A DNA stretch of 64,000 nucleotides from Prorocentrum cordatum (GCA_963575745.1 CAUYUJ010017971.1:171237-235236), one strand, 5' to 3'. Shown: positions 52,546 through 63,340, counted from the stretch's first letter. Notes: generated by a model not told the origin, from the sequence alone. A program made the numbers and translations.

Positions 52546-53710
52546 CCACGACGGCCCCAAAGCCCCAAAGAGGAGGCCAAGGGAGCCCCAAATCGGCAGA
52601 ATCATGCATAAACTGCACGTCGCGAGGGTGTGTCGATAATCCCGGGGGGAGATCCTAACTCTCTTTTAGAGAGGAAAGTTACATGATGCTCGCTAGTGAG
52701 TTGCCAACTCCACTGCTCGCGCAATCATCCCACCCACCCGCAACTTGCTTTGCAAAACCCATGCGACGACGATTGCGATGATTGCTTGGCGCTGGTTGGC
52801 GCCTTGCTGCGGCCTCGCTAGCACGCCCCGGCTCGCGCGAAGAGCGGCCAGCTAGTCTGGCGCGACCGACGCGGCCGCGGTGGCGCTGACGCTGGGGACT
52901 TCCCAGCGCGTCTTGCAGGCCTCACTGACGCGCGGGCACACCAGTGCGAGTCGGTGACCCGGGGAAGCGAGGTATCATGGCGACGTCGACAACGACAGAA
53001 ACGATGATGATAGTAGCGATGGTAGTGGCGACGATAACGATGACGACGGCAAGGCCCACGACGGCACCGATGCTGATCACGCAGATGATAATGTTGGTGT
53101 CCACGCGTCGGTGATGAAGGTATCGAAAGGAGTTCGACATGCGCGCGCGGCCGGCGGGCGCAAGTGGCCCGCATGATAGTATTTGACAGGGACCGTGCCC
53201 CCCCCCCCCCAGATAGCGCGCAAAGGTGTTCGAATGATTTCGACATGCGTGCGCGAGAGGCCCGCTTGGTCTCGTTGGATGGGGATGTTGAAATACTATG
53301 GTTTTCCTGAAAGTTCGCAAGAGCGCGCGCGAAAACTTGTTGAAACTTGTTGAAACATATTGTTGCACAACCAGCGCGGTTTTTATGTTTTCGGGAACCT
53401 CGATCTTGAAATCCATACGAAAACTAAGGCTTTCGAAGGATTCCGAGATGCGCGCGCGAGGACGTACGCGTGTGGACTGTGTCGCATTTGTTGCAAGGAA
53501 CTCCTGAAAACTGATTAGTTGTGATAAACGCGTGCGCGCATTGCATTTTTTGACAGGGACGAGGGGGGGGGCGACAACGGCATGCCTGGGATGGTACGCC
53601 TTTGTACTTAAGATGAACGGTGGGGCAGATCCGTGTGTAGATCGTAATATCCCAGGGAGGGTCGATCAACCCTGGGGAGGATAGATCCCAATTCCCTTCT
53701 GGAAATGAAG
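52546..53710. repeat. loose repeats around ATTTCGACATGCGCGCGCG
   Basis: Words of the type TTCGA(A/C)..GATTTCGACATGCG(C/T)GCGCG recur near 53130, 53240, 53440 and again at 54065. TTTGACAGGGAC plus a C or G run recurs at 53185 and 53550. Spacing is irregular. No coding domain is recognised. Confidence 0.5.
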
Positions 53711-53990
53711 CCCTACGACGGGCGGCAGCGAGGCGGCGACGGGGCGGCGACGGCGGCCACATAGCCGCCAGACCAGCCGTCAGGCCCAGACGACGGGCGG
53801 CGATGAGGCGACGACCGCCAGGCCGGCCGTCCGGCCCAGACGTCGGCGGGTGACGACGAGAGGCGACGGGGCGGCGACGGCGGCCACATAGCCGCCGACT
53901 TGCCGTCAGGCCCAGACGACGGGCGGCGACGAGGCGGCGACGGGGCGGCGACGGCGGCCACGTAGCCGTCGACCAGCCGTCAAGCCCAGT
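53711..53990 (+). repeat. GGCGGCGACGG-rich tandem repeat
   Basis: GACGGGCGGCGACGAGGCGG, GGCGACGGCGGCCACATAGC and AGCCGTCAGGCCCAGACG recur three times with unit length variation of about 80-130 bp. Confidence 0.8.
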
Positions 53991-55200
53991 TCCTTAGAAA
54001 AAAAATGCGAACCCCTGGGTGCAAGGACTGGTTGGGGAAAGTGGCTAGAATTATGTATTTGAAGGATTTTGACGTGCGCCCGCGGCGGCGCGCGCGGATT
54101 TGTGGTTTTCGGCAATGGATCATTGAAAACTGATGATAAACGAACGTGCGCGTGATATCATTTCACAAGGATGACTGGCGGAAGTCGATACTGGTCCTCC
54201 TTGGATGGTCAGATTGCATGTGGAAAATGAAAGACGAAATAGAATCATAAACAAACTGCAATAGGAAATGGGAAACGGTTAGCCCCGGGCGCGGGCGGGT
54301 GGTAGAATATATTCCTCCCCTGGTAGGAGAACATGTGTGATGCAAGGTACGTGGTGCAACGTATGCGTTGCAAGCTACGCGATGGAAGCTACCTGATGGA
54401 TTCTGGAAACCCTGAACCCAAAAACGCTTTCATCTCTTGGGGCACATCTTTTACTTCTGCCGCTTTCCGCCGGCCTTCCGCTGGCTTCCGCCGGCAGAGG
54501 CGGCCTCGTTTTACTTCCGCCGCCTTCCGCCGCCCTTCCACCGCCTTCCGCAGAGGAAGGGATGACAACTCCCTCGTTCCTCGAAGGCGAGGCCCCTTCT
54601 GGAACGCCTCACGCGACGCAATCAGCTGTGCGCGTAGTGCAACATGCGCGCTGCGGGCTACGTGCTGGAAGCTACGTGACGCAAGCTACGTGATGCAATC
54701 ACTCTATGTACAGTCGGGCCGCTGACACAAGCAAGGCTGAATGAGGAATTGAAGCCCCTCTCCCTCTTTGGCCCCAAAAACCGCCTTCGTTCACGAGGAG
54801 GGCCAGGAGGAACAGCCATGGAAGGAACTTGGGAACAGCGAGCCCCTTCCGAATCCATGCTGCTCCTTATTTCAGCGTCTTGACTGTAGTGCAGGCTACG
54901 CGGCGCGAGCTCTGTGATGCACCCCGCGCACGGGGCGGCCACGACGCGGCCCACGGGCGGCCACCCCGGCGGGCACCCGGCGCAGCTCCGACACCGCCCC
55001 TCCAGCGCACGAGGCGGCCCCGAGGCGCCCACGGGAAGCTGCGGTTGGGCGCCCGGCTGGGCTCTGACACGCCCGGCCGCGGGCAGGCACCGGGCAAAAC
55101 CCCGACACGCCCACCCAGCGCACGTGACGCTCACGAGGCGCCCTCGACCAGGTACCATCCGGGAACCAGGCAGAATCCCGACATGCCCACCAAGCTACTC
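53991..55200. repeat. short degenerate tandem repeats, no gene
   Basis: GCAAGCTACGTGATG-type words recur at 54335-54390 and 54610-54700. CTTCCGCC-type words fill 54460-54560. GACACGCCC/GGCGCCC words fill 54910-55150. No protein domain is seen. Confidence 0.6.
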
Positions 55201-55570
55201 AAGACCGCACGTGAGAATCCTGACGGAAGCTTTGCTCGGAGGAAGCATAGGTTTACTGGCAAGCGTGGTCTGAAAGACCACCCAGCGCGCGGCGTCTGCT
55301 AGGTGGGGCCACTGACACACACACACAAAGAATGCATTCGCACAAGAGCACCGCACCCTACACCTGAACCCGGCCACCGACCCGACCACCGATACAAAGC
55401 AGCGGCTGCTGCAATGCGTGGCCGCGAAGCAAAATCTGTTACCAATGTGAAAAAAAAGCTGGCGGAGCTTAAGAAGAGAGGAGGACAATATAGAGGACGG
55501 TACACTTAGCAATTCCTGTTCCCAGCCGCCACGATCGTTCCTCATCCTCTTCCTCATCGCTCCCCTCCTA
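55201..55570. other. unassigned sequence
   Basis: No gene, RNA or clear repeat recognised. Confidence 0.45.
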
Positions 55571-55626
55571 ATCATCATCGCCATCATCAGCATCATCATC
55601 ATCATTATCATCATCATCATCATCAG

Positions 55627-55676
<50 letters not shown>

Positions 55677-55759
55677 GCATCATCATCATCATCATCATCA
55701 TCATCAGCAGCAGCATCATCATCGTCATCACAATCAGCAGCATCATCATCATCACAACC

Positions 55760-55791
<32 letters not shown>

Positions 55792-55959
55792 CACCATCAC
55801 TAAAAATATAATCAGCAGCATCGGCATTCAAAGTAACAGAATGGTCACCGTCGTCATCCGCATCATCAGCATCATCATCACCACCATCACCATCACCATC
55901 ACCATCACCATAACCGTCAGCATCCCTTTCATCATCGTCATTGTCATAGTCATCCTCAC

Positions 55960-56012
<53 letters not shown>

Positions 56013-56267
56013 TCAGCATCATCATCGTCAGCATCATCATCATTATCATTAACAGCATCAGCACTGGCATCATCAATGGCGTCATCATGAACAACAACAA
56101 CGTCACCATCATCGCCAACATCACCATCACCATCACCACCACCATCAGCATATAACGTCCTCCTCATCATCCTCGTAGCCGAATCAGCGGAGGCGGACGG
56201 GCAAGGAGAAGAGAAGGGAGGAGGAGGAGGAGGAGGACAGGAAGGAGGAAGACGACGAAGACGACGA

Positions 56268-56324
<57 letters not shown>

Positions 56325-56489
56325 CTGCGATGGCGGCAGTGACGATCGCGGTGGGAATGACGACGACGACCTGATCTGCTCTGACACTCCCCTATCCCAA
56401 CAGCGACACCGTCAATTCCAGGGGGCAGCATAGTAGAAGAAGAGGCGGCGGCATCCCATGACGACGACAACACGGATGACGACACGACG

Positions 56490-56534
<45 letters not shown>

Positions 56535-56742
56535 AACGACGACGCGGAGTGCGCCTGCAGTAGCAGGGTCGACAGCTCGACGCTGTCGTAGGCGCGCCTC
56601 AAGGGAGTCTTGCCCTTCCTGGGCGCGACCGCGACCACTCTCCTCCTCCCCCTCCTCCTCCTCCTCCCTCCTCCTCCTCCTCCTCCTCCTCCTCCTCCTC
56701 CTCCTCCTCTTCCTCCTCCTCCTCCTCCTCCTCCTCCTCCTC

Positions 56743-56773
<31 letters not shown>

Positions 56774-56777
56774 TCCT
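55571..56777. repeat. compound triplet repeats (CAT)n, (GAC)n, (CCT)n
   Basis: CAT runs lie at 55571-56160, GAC runs at 56240-56320 and 56485-56533, and CCT runs at 56640-56770. The 422-residue minus-strand frame through them is a repeat product. Confidence 0.92.
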
Positions 56778-56888
56778 GCAAAACCCCGAGGAGGGTTCTG
56801 CACGGGAGCCTGGTAACAATGATGATGATAGGTCACCTTTATACTCCCGCACGGCGAAGCAAGTCTCGGTTGCTTCAGCCGTTAAACA

Positions 56889-56913
56889 CTTGAGCCAAAG
56901 GCAACAGGGTTAC
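56889..56913 (-). other. possible decayed spliced leader
   Basis: On the minus strand GTTGCCTTTGGCTCAAG resembles GTAGCCATTTTGGCTCAAG with one mismatch and two bases missing. Nothing downstream is identifiable as a retrocopy, so it may be chance. Confidence 0.3.
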
Positions 56914-57359
56914 TATTCCTCCCCAGTCACCTGAACGCTTGCATGTTAACACCCCCCCTCGGACGCCAGTCCGCACTGGCTGACGGGGAGGCGTCTTCAA
57001 ACGCAAAGACAGGTTAAACCAAGCAACATGCTGCACACAAATCGTTATAATGCCGAATTCGAAAGATCTCGTGACAACGTTTAAGAGCACCACGTTTCTC
57101 AGACATGCAACATGAGCTCAAGTAAACGTTCTTGCGGTCACAAGTTTAAACGTAGCATACAAAGTTTACACGGCAGGCTAGCATTTATATGATTATGATT
57201 GCTTTCGCTTTTTATTCGCCAATACCTGCGGTAACTACAAAAGATGCACATGCACACAGATTCAGCTCAACAAGCCACTGCAACACGATTGTTAAGCCGA
57301 GTTAAGAGGGGAGATGAGGGAGAGCGTAAAAGAACAGCATGCCGGTCACCGGTCGCCGT
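56914..57359. other. AT-richer flank, possible 3' UTR of the minus-strand frame
   Basis: The sequence is less GC-rich than the rest of the window and contains many GTTAA words. No gene is recognised. Confidence 0.4.
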
Positions 57360-58547
57360 TTACGAGCGGCGCGGGCGCCTCACTGACGGGGTGCGCGCGC
57401 CCCTGGACCTCGGTAACCCACGATGCCCCACACTGGCCGCTGTGTAGGACGACACCCTGTTAAGGGCCTGCATCGGGCTGTAATAGTCGGTGTCCAGGTA
57501 CGCGTTAATCCGCTCCTCGTCATCGAGCCAGCACCCCTCGTCAAAGCTCTTGATGGACCCGTCAACAATGTTGTGGTAGGTGCCGATGGCCCTCCAGTAA
57601 CTGGCGTGGGGAGCCTTCAACAGAGGTCTACCACCTGGATTGTTACGGAGGTGCTCCTCGACCGCAGCGCCGGTAAACGGGTTCACCGTCCAGGTCGGAT
57701 CGGTAAGCCAGTTGGGGAAGTCATCGCACGGTAACCATCCAAACCAGCAGAGCTTCTCACGATGGTCGCTTTTACGCTCGGTGATATGATCAGCAGGCCA
57801 ATTGTCACGGTAAAGTGCCCTCATGGACCCCTGATCGTTAAGAGCGACATCTAAGATGGTCTGGCGCCAGTAGACTGGAGGCCTGTTGATGCTGCCCTTT
57901 AACTCCTCGGCGCTCCTGACCTCGAGGTCCTCGATGAAGTAGTTGCGGTAATGCACCTGGAGCCCGCTCATGTAACGGCAATAGAGCTTGGCAAGGTCAG
58001 GCGTCGCAAACCGAATTACGGTAACTCCAGTCGAGATGTAACCGTGCGGCCCATAAGTGTCTTCCACCAGATGCTTAACGGAGACCACGGTGGGGTTGCC
58101 GTGGGGCAGCATCCCTGCCCACGTTAAGAGAAGGCCGTTAAGCTGCTTCTCGTTCATCTCTGGCACCTGGTTGACGTACACCTGCGTGTCCGGGCAACTG
58201 TGGACGTCAAACCACGATGAGTGAAGATCGTCAACGTGGAGTGGTGGCACGTATTCGTCGTCAAACAAGGACTGTACGTGCCCAACTGCGTCAACCCACT
58301 CGTCGTGCTTGGCCAACTCTTTCTCCGTCAACTGAGATCTCCAGCTGCTCGGGCCCTTCAACACGGAGTAGCCGATGAAACCGTAAGCGCGTTGGCCGTA
58401 GATGTCAACGAACACTTCATCGTAGTCGTTAAGCTCCCGCCCCGTGTTGCCCTGAATAGACCGACCGCCAGGGGTCGTTAACCCCGCCTTCGCCACATGC
58501 CCGACGAAGTTGCCCTCAAACCTGCGCCAGTTGTCGCGCGTCTTCAT
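57360..58547 (-). CDS. unrecognised protein with RRM-like segment
   Basis: The first in-frame ATG is at 58547 (M-K-T-R-D-N-W-R-R), giving 395 residues, though the frame is open upstream past 58655. Composition is that of a normal soluble protein, unlike the repeat-derived frames nearby. Segment T-Q-V-Y-V-N-Q-V-P ... T-G-V-T-V-I-R-F-A-T-P-D-L-A-K-L ... Y-F-I-E-D-L-E-V could fold as an RNA-recognition motif. Trp-rich blocks such as W-F-G-W-L-P-C-D-D-F-P-N-W follow. The last 25 residues are Arg/Ser-rich. I do not recognise the family. It may be a host gene or an ORF of the minus-strand retroelement upstream. Confidence 0.6.
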   Translation of the reverse strand: MKTRDNWRRFEGNFVGHVAKAGLTTPGGRSIQGNTGRELNDYDEVFVDIYGQRAYGFIGYSVLKGPSSWRSQLTEKELAKHDEWVDAVGHVQSLFDDEYVPPLHVDDLHSSWFDVHSCPDTQVYVNQVPEMNEKQLNGLLLTWAGMLPHGNPTVVSVKHLVEDTYGPHGYISTGVTVIRFATPDLAKLYCRYMSGLQVHYRNYFIEDLEVRSAEELKGSINRPPVYWRQTILDVALNDQGSMRALYRDNWPADHITERKSDHREKLCWFGWLPCDDFPNWLTDPTWTVNPFTGAAVEEHLRNNPGGRPLLKAPHASYWRAIGTYHNIVDGSIKSFDEGCWLDDEERINAYLDTDYYSPMQALNRVSSYTAASVGHRGLPRSRGARTPSVRRPRRS

Positions 58548-59047
58548 CGTTAATGCGACTACTTCCCTGGGGTCAGGTTCCGCCTTGTAGTTGAGCGGGA
58601 GGCTGTTGGCGAGGCCCTGCGCCAGCGGCAGGCTGAGGGCAGCCTCCCCCTCCAAGACAGGATGTAGACGACGCCCAGGTGGCCGGGGGTGCGGCGGCCG
58701 CTACCCGCGAGGGCAAAGCGGCTGCCGAGGCGCGGTGGGCACCCACCGCCGGTGCCGCCCACCCCCACCGTGGCCGGCGGCCCTCGGCCCGACCTGGGCG
58801 GACCGCCGGCGGGCCGCGCCTGCGAGGTCAGGTGCACGGAAAAATATGCAAAACGTATTCTGGAAGAAGCTCCCCGGAGGGGCGAAAGACGATGAAAATG
58901 GAATTCTGGAAGAGAGCCCCCGGAGGAGCGGCATGCCTGAATTCTGGAAGAGGGGCTGTCACAATTCAGTCACGAAGAGAGCCCGGGTGGTGCCATGACA
59001 CGAGAAAGACGTCAAATTCGGCGCGCAGCGTGCGACCCGGAATCAGC
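58548..59047. other. spacer with three short repeats
   Basis: A GGCCGG-rich part (58670-58840) is followed by three copies of (G)AATTCTGGAAGA, each with GCYCCCCGGAGG or a remnant of it, at about 58856, 58900 and 58938 (spacing about 40 bp). Confidence 0.6.
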
Positions 59048-60088
59048 TCAGAAATTGCCCTGCTGGCGGCGCAAGGCGCCCCAGAGATCCCTCTCCTGCT
59101 GGCTGACTGCGGCCCGGGAGGTCTGGAACTCAACGCCGCCACCCTTCGTGTCGACCATGGCGGCCAGGCACGCGCGAACTCCGTCTGTGGCCGAGGCGTG
59201 CACGTAGAGGTTCCACACCCACTTCCGACCGTCCCGGGGCTTCGGGTACTTCGGGCGGCAGTCACTGAAGCACGCGGCCAGCTCGGCCACCGGCTTGGCG
59301 AGGATGCTCTCGGCGGCCGCGACCGCCGGGGTGCCGCCCTGCCATGCCTGCGTGCACTTTTGGAGAAGCAGGACCAGGCAGTACACCACGAGAGGCATGC
59401 CGAAGGGATGCGGCGGCCTCGGGCCACCGCCCCGCGGAGCCGGGGGGTTCTCCTCGAACCACCGCTCCTTTCGGTCAAGAATGTCATTCTTGATGCCATC
59501 CTCCTCGAGCAGAAATACGAAGGACGTGGCGTCGTGAGCCCGCCGGGCCTGCACTGCGACCGTGGTCAGGGTGAAGCGGAGCAGGTCGTTGACCAGGTCG
59601 CCGCCGCCGCCGCCCTTGCCGCCGCCGCCCCCCCGGCCCTTGCCACCGCCGCCCTTCGCGCCCCCACCGCGCCGGCCCCCCGGGGGAGCCGCGGCCCGCG
59701 GCTGCCGCTGCTGGAGCAGAGCGCCGGCGCCCAGGCCGCCACCCGCAGCCGCAGGTGCCGGTGGCGGCTGCTGCTGCTGCGGCTGCTGCTGCTGCGGCTG
59801 CTGCTGCTGCGGCGGAGCAGCACCCCCACCGGCAGGCGCCGCCACCTGCTGCTGAGGCGGAGCACCACCGGCTGCTGCTGCTGAGGCGCCGACTGCTGCT
59901 GAGGCGGCGGCGCCGGCCCCTCCGCGCTGCTGCCTCCTCGCGCTGTGGCTGCGGCGGCCCTCCTCGCCAGCGCCGCCGGCAGGGGGCTCTGGGCGGCCCT
60001 CGGGTTCGGGGCGGCCGGGGCGCCCGCGCGCGGCCGCCCGCTCGGCCCGGGCAAGTGCCTCTGCGGCGGAGCCGGCGTTGGCCGCCAT
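59048..60088 (-). CDS. Q/G-rich protein with a conserved-looking C-terminal domain
   Basis: ATG at 60088 opens 45 nt after the stop of the RT frame on the same strand. Residues 1-165 are Ala/Gly/Pro-rich with Gln runs (encoded by CAG repeats) and a K-G-G-G-G-K-G-R tract, suggesting RNA binding. Residues of about 166-346 are normal in composition: D-L-V-N-D-L-L-R-F-T-L-T-T-V, F-V-F-L-L-E-E-D-G-I-K, K-Y-P-K-P-R-D-G-R-K-W-V-W-N. No named domain is recognised. It may be an RNA-binding ORF of a retroelement or a host gene. Confidence 0.55.
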   Translation of the reverse strand: MAANAGSAAEALARAERAAARGRPGRPEPEGRPEPPAGGAGEEGRRSHSARRQQRGGAGAAASAAVGASAAAAGGAPPQQQVAAPAGGGAAPPQQQQPQQQQPQQQQPPPAPAAAGGGLGAGALLQQRQPRAAAPPGGRRGGGAKGGGGKGRGGGGGKGGGGGDLVNDLLRFTLTTVAVQARRAHDATSFVFLLEEDGIKNDILDRKERWFEENPPAPRGGGPRPPHPFGMPLVVYCLVLLLQKCTQAWQGGTPAVAAAESILAKPVAELAACFSDCRPKYPKPRDGRKWVWNLYVHASATDGVRACLAAMVDTKGGGVEFQTSRAAVSQQERDLWGALRRQQGNF

Positions 60089-60133
60089 GGGAGGCGGGCG
60101 GGGGGCAGGCGGCGGGGGGGGGCGGGCCCCCGG

Positions 60134-63100
60134 TCAAAGATGCTGTGGTAGCTGCAGCACGGCGTCGGCGCACCGCGTGCAGCGAGAACAGATAGCACAT
60201 CCATGAGCTCCAAAACAACGACGAGCGACGCATTGTGGGCACTTCTTGCAAGCCTGGCAAGGGGGGCAGGCGGCGGCGGCCACAGCGGCAGGACAGACAG
60301 CACGAGGATGAGTGGCAAGATGAGCTTCCCAACGCTGGCGATGTGCAGCGACAGCAGCAAGGTGGGCACGTGCTTCCTCCCTCTTGCGCTCGGCCCGGCT
60401 GATGACGACAAGCGGCGGGACGACGTGGAGTGACCCCGTGTTCAAAGGTAGGCCCCATCGGCTGCGACGCTCGGCACACTTGCGCTCGTGGACGGTGCAG
60501 CCCCGCAGCTCCCAGAACACCGTCTGACAGTGCCGGCACCGGGGCCCATCCTGCGGGGCGTCGCGATGCTCGTATCTGACCCCCTGGAGCCACAAATCAT
60601 AGGGCATGTCCTTGCAGAAGAGCTCGTGACCGTTGCGGTTCTGGGACCGCTCATGGCAGAATTGGCATTCTGTCCAATGGAGGCCCGGCGGGCGAGGCCA
60701 CCACGCGGAACCGAGCTTCCGGCCGGTGCGGTGAGGCGCAGGAGCCACAGGGACGAGCTCTGGAGCATGCAGTAGCCGTTCACGAAGAGATAGTCGCTTT
60801 GCCGCCGGCCTCCGGCGAGCCACTGGGTGAGCCGGGGGAGGGGGAGGGACGAGTGGGGGGCCGGGAGGAACCCCCGGGAGAGCTGCGGACCCCTCGTCGC
60901 GTGGCCCCGAACCACCAGGAACCTGTTGCTTGCCACGCAGCCGCCGGAGCCGGCGGGCCGCCGGCGGGGGGGCGGCAAGCGGCGGCAGTGTCTGCTTACC
61001 CCGAAGGCGCCGGGGCGGCCTGTGAGCACCCGGAACCGCAGGAGAGGCAGCATCCGGAGCTTGTGCCGCCGGGGGGGGGGCAGGGGCCGAAGGGGCCGCA
61101 TCGCGGGCGCGTTTGGCCAGAACCCGAGCCCGCTCGCGCTTCTTGGCTTCCCGGCGGTCAGGGGGCAACTTAGAGCATGTGGTGGCGTGGCTCATGATGC
61201 CCCGAGGACCAAAGGTGTCGTCTCCGCAGTGCGGGCAAACAAACGTGCCGTGATCCGTGGCCACACAGCCCTGGGCAGCAAGACGGCGCTCCTCACGATG
61301 CGCCGCACGCTGGTCCACCAGGCCGCCAGGGGCATGCCTCTGCTCCCACCGGCCATGATCTTCCTTGGCGGAGGCCGCCTCAGCCCAGCGCTTGACCAAG
61401 GCGCGCCAGTAAAGACCATGCTCACGCTGCGCAAGAGGCCGCCAAGAGGAATGGATGTCGGCGGGAAGGATGCCTTCGAGCGCGCACAAATCCCGCACCT
61501 TCTGCCACAGCTGGCGACGAGTATCAACGCACCCGGGCTGCAAACGACGATGCTGGAGACCAGGGGCCGGCGTCAAGGTCATCCAAAGAGCGCGCTTCTC
61601 AAGCCGGTGGTCCGGCAGACGGGCCAAATGGCCCATCCAGCGCAGCTGGCGGATGCCAATCTCCACCCTGATGGAATTCACCCCGAGACGCCGCCACAAG
61701 TCGACCATAGTAAGCTGATCGTCATGCATGTGAAGAGTCCTCTGCCGCAGGAGGCCTCTCACGCATTTATTGACGAAAACCTGATACTCATCCAGCTGCT
61801 TCGAAGTGAACCCCCGGGCCTCGGCCGAATATAGCAATGCGCCAAGGACGACCGAGCGAAAGAGCTGCCCAAGCACCTTGTGGGGAAGCCGCAACCGAGA
61901 CACTTGGCGATAAAGCTTGCGCCAGGCCTTCTCCGCACGCTCCAAGGCCTTGGACGAGTCCACGTCGTGCGCCCCACTCGACTGGAGCCACCCGCCCAGG
62001 AAGCGAGCATGCGAACTGTGCTCCCGGGTGCTGAGCGGAGGGCCGCCAAGGGCCAGGCGCTCCGTCTTGCCGGGATGTACGTCCTCCCCAAACAGCGCCA
62101 GGGTCTGGGCCACGAGATCCTCGAACTCGTTGGCCCGTTCGGGAGCGCTGAGGATCGAAGTATCATCCGCGAAGAGCATTTCCAGAAGCGTGAAAGTGAC
62201 TGCCGTGGCACGATCTCGAGGCCGGACAGCGCGGGACGCTTCGGAGGGCGGACGATCAGGGCACGCAGTCATGGAGACGCCCTCTGCCGGGAGGGATCTG
62301 ACGCGTTGCTCAAAGGCGGCGAGCGGGGCTGCATGGAAAATATTGAACAGACGGCAACTCGATGGACATCCCTCGCGGAGGCCCCGGGTGATCTCGAAAG
62401 GGCGGCTCAGGCCCTCGGCCGTGCGAATCTGATAGCGTGTGGAGGACAACAGCCCGTCGATGACAGAGAGCATCCGGGGGGGCAGGCCCTTGCGCTCGAA
62501 AATCTTCCTCGCCACCGCGCGCGGGGCACGGGGATGCGCCTTGCGTATGTCATTAAGAGTGAGGATGACCGAGCAGAGCCGCGGAGCGCCCCCCTCTTCC
62601 GGCGGGAGCAGGTACCGATTCACACATTCAGCGACCACACGCAGAACGAACAAAGGCCCGATAGTGGAACGATTCGCCCGGAAGCCCCACTGCGTCTCAG
62701 GGAGGACGCCTTCGCCTTCACCAAAAGGGGCCAGGCGCAGATCGATCACTTTGGCCAGAATACGGGAAACGATCGAGAGCAACCAAATGATGCGATAGTT
62801 GTTTAAATCGGACCGGGACCCTTTTTTGTACAACATGACGCCAATGGCGGCGCCGACCTCAGTCTCCCACGCCTCTGGCGGCGTGTCCCACAGCGTGATG
62901 ACCAGCTTCGCGGCGGCCATGGTGGAGTTAGGGCCAGCAGAGCGGATGGTGCCGATTGTGATGCCGTCCTTCCCGCCGGCGCTGTCCTTCATCCGCCCGA
63001 TGGCCCGGAGCACCTCAGGGAGGGAGGGGGTGTTGCCCAAATCGTGCTGGACCGGACCCTGGGGAGGCAGGAAGGCTTCAAGCTCCGGAGGCATCTCAAA

Positions 63101-63340
63101 AGGCTCGTTCCCAATCGTCTCAGCGTGCGTGGCGATAGTTTCAAGAGGAAAATCGATCTGACCCTGGCGATGCTTGTCCGCAAGATTGATTCCAAGATGG
63201 CGCAATAGCTGGTAAAAGGCCCGAGTGTCATGAAGGAACATGGCCCGATCGATTTGGTCGCACACCTTCCGCACGAAAGCCCCGCGGCAGCGACTACGAT
63301 ATCGGGCCAGGGATCGGCGATCGGACCGCAGCTCATTTTT
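60134..63340 (-). CDS. LINE reverse transcriptase with C-terminal zinc fingers
   Basis: The frame opens just after a TAA inside an A7 run (63342-63336) and gives about 1068 residues with no internal stop. It reads K-N-E-L-R-S-D ... V-R-K-V-C-D-Q-I-D-R-A. RT blocks are G-G-K-D-G-I-T, K-K-G-S-R-S-D-L-N-N-Y-R, L-T-L-N-D-I-R-K-A-H-P (motif A), T-R-G-L-R-E-G-C-P-S-S (motif B) and M-L-F-A-D-D-T-S-I-L (motif C, intact). L-R-W-M-G-H-L-A-R follows the thumb. Three CCHC/CCHH-like fingers lie near the C-terminus (F-V-C-P-H-C-G-D-D, T-E-C-Q-F-C-H-E-R, P-R-C-R-H-C-Q-T-V). The last 40 residues are Cys-rich. This is the best-preserved LINE enzyme in the window. Confidence 0.82.
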   Translation of the reverse strand, partial: KNELRSDRRSLARYRSRCRGAFVRKVCDQIDRAMFLHDTRAFYQLLRHLGINLADKHRQGQIDFPLETIATHAETIGNEPFEMPPELEAFLPPQGPVQHDLGNTPSLPEVLRAIGRMKDSAGGKDGITIGTIRSAGPNSTMAAAKLVITLWDTPPEAWETEVGAAIGVMLYKKGSRSDLNNYRIIWLLSIVSRILAKVIDLRLAPFGEGEGVLPETQWGFRANRSTIGPLFVLRVVAECVNRYLLPPEEGGAPRLCSVILTLNDIRKAHPRAPRAVARKIFERKGLPPRMLSVIDGLLSSTRYQIRTAEGLSRPFEITRGLREGCPSSCRLFNIFHAAPLAAFEQRVRSLPAEGVSMTACPDRPPSEASRAVRPRDRATAVTFTLLEMLFADDTSILSAPERANEFEDLVAQTLALFGEDVHPGKTERLALGGPPLSTREHSSHARFLGGWLQSSGAHDVDSSKALERAEKAWRKLYRQVSRLRLPHKVLGQLFRSVVLGALLYSAEARGFTSKQLDEYQVFVNKCVRGLLRQRTLHMHDDQLTMVDLWRRLGVNSIRVEIGIRQLRWMGHLARLPDHRLEKRALWMTLTPAPGLQHRRLQPGCVDTRRQLWQKVRDLCALEGILPADIHSSWRPLAQREHGLYWRALVKRWAEAASAKEDHGRWEQRHAPGGLVDQRAAHREERRLAAQGCVATDHGTFVCPHCGDDTFGPRGIMSHATTCSKLPPDRREAKKRERARVLAKRARDAAPSAPAPPPAAQAPDAASPAVPGAHRPPRRLRGKQTLPPLAAPPPAARRLRRLRGKQQVPGGSGPRDEGSAALPGVPPGPPLVPPPPPAHPVARRRPAAKRLSLRERLLHAPELVPVAPAPHRTGRKLGSAWWPRPPGLHWTECQFCHERSQNRNGHELFCKDMPYDLWLQGVRYEHRDAPQDGPRCRHCQTVFWELRGCTVHERKCAERRSRWGLPLNTGSLHVVPPLVVISRAERKREEARAHLAAVAAHRQRWEAHLATHPRAVCPAAVAAAACPPCQACKKCPQCVARRCFGAHGCAICSRCTRCADAVLQLPQHL

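Noticed and set aside
51748-52611. 287-residue plus-strand frame
   Set aside because: It lies wholly in the CAAGA-GGCC repeat and the CCT tract.
55568-56836. 422-residue minus-strand frame with Gly, Ser, Arg and Asp runs
   Set aside because: Each run corresponds to a CCT, GAC or CAT tract on the DNA.
59566-60593. Ser/Arg-rich minus-strand frames overlapping the Q/G-rich ORF
   Set aside because: They are shifted readings of the same CAG/GGC-rich sequence and overlap the better frames.
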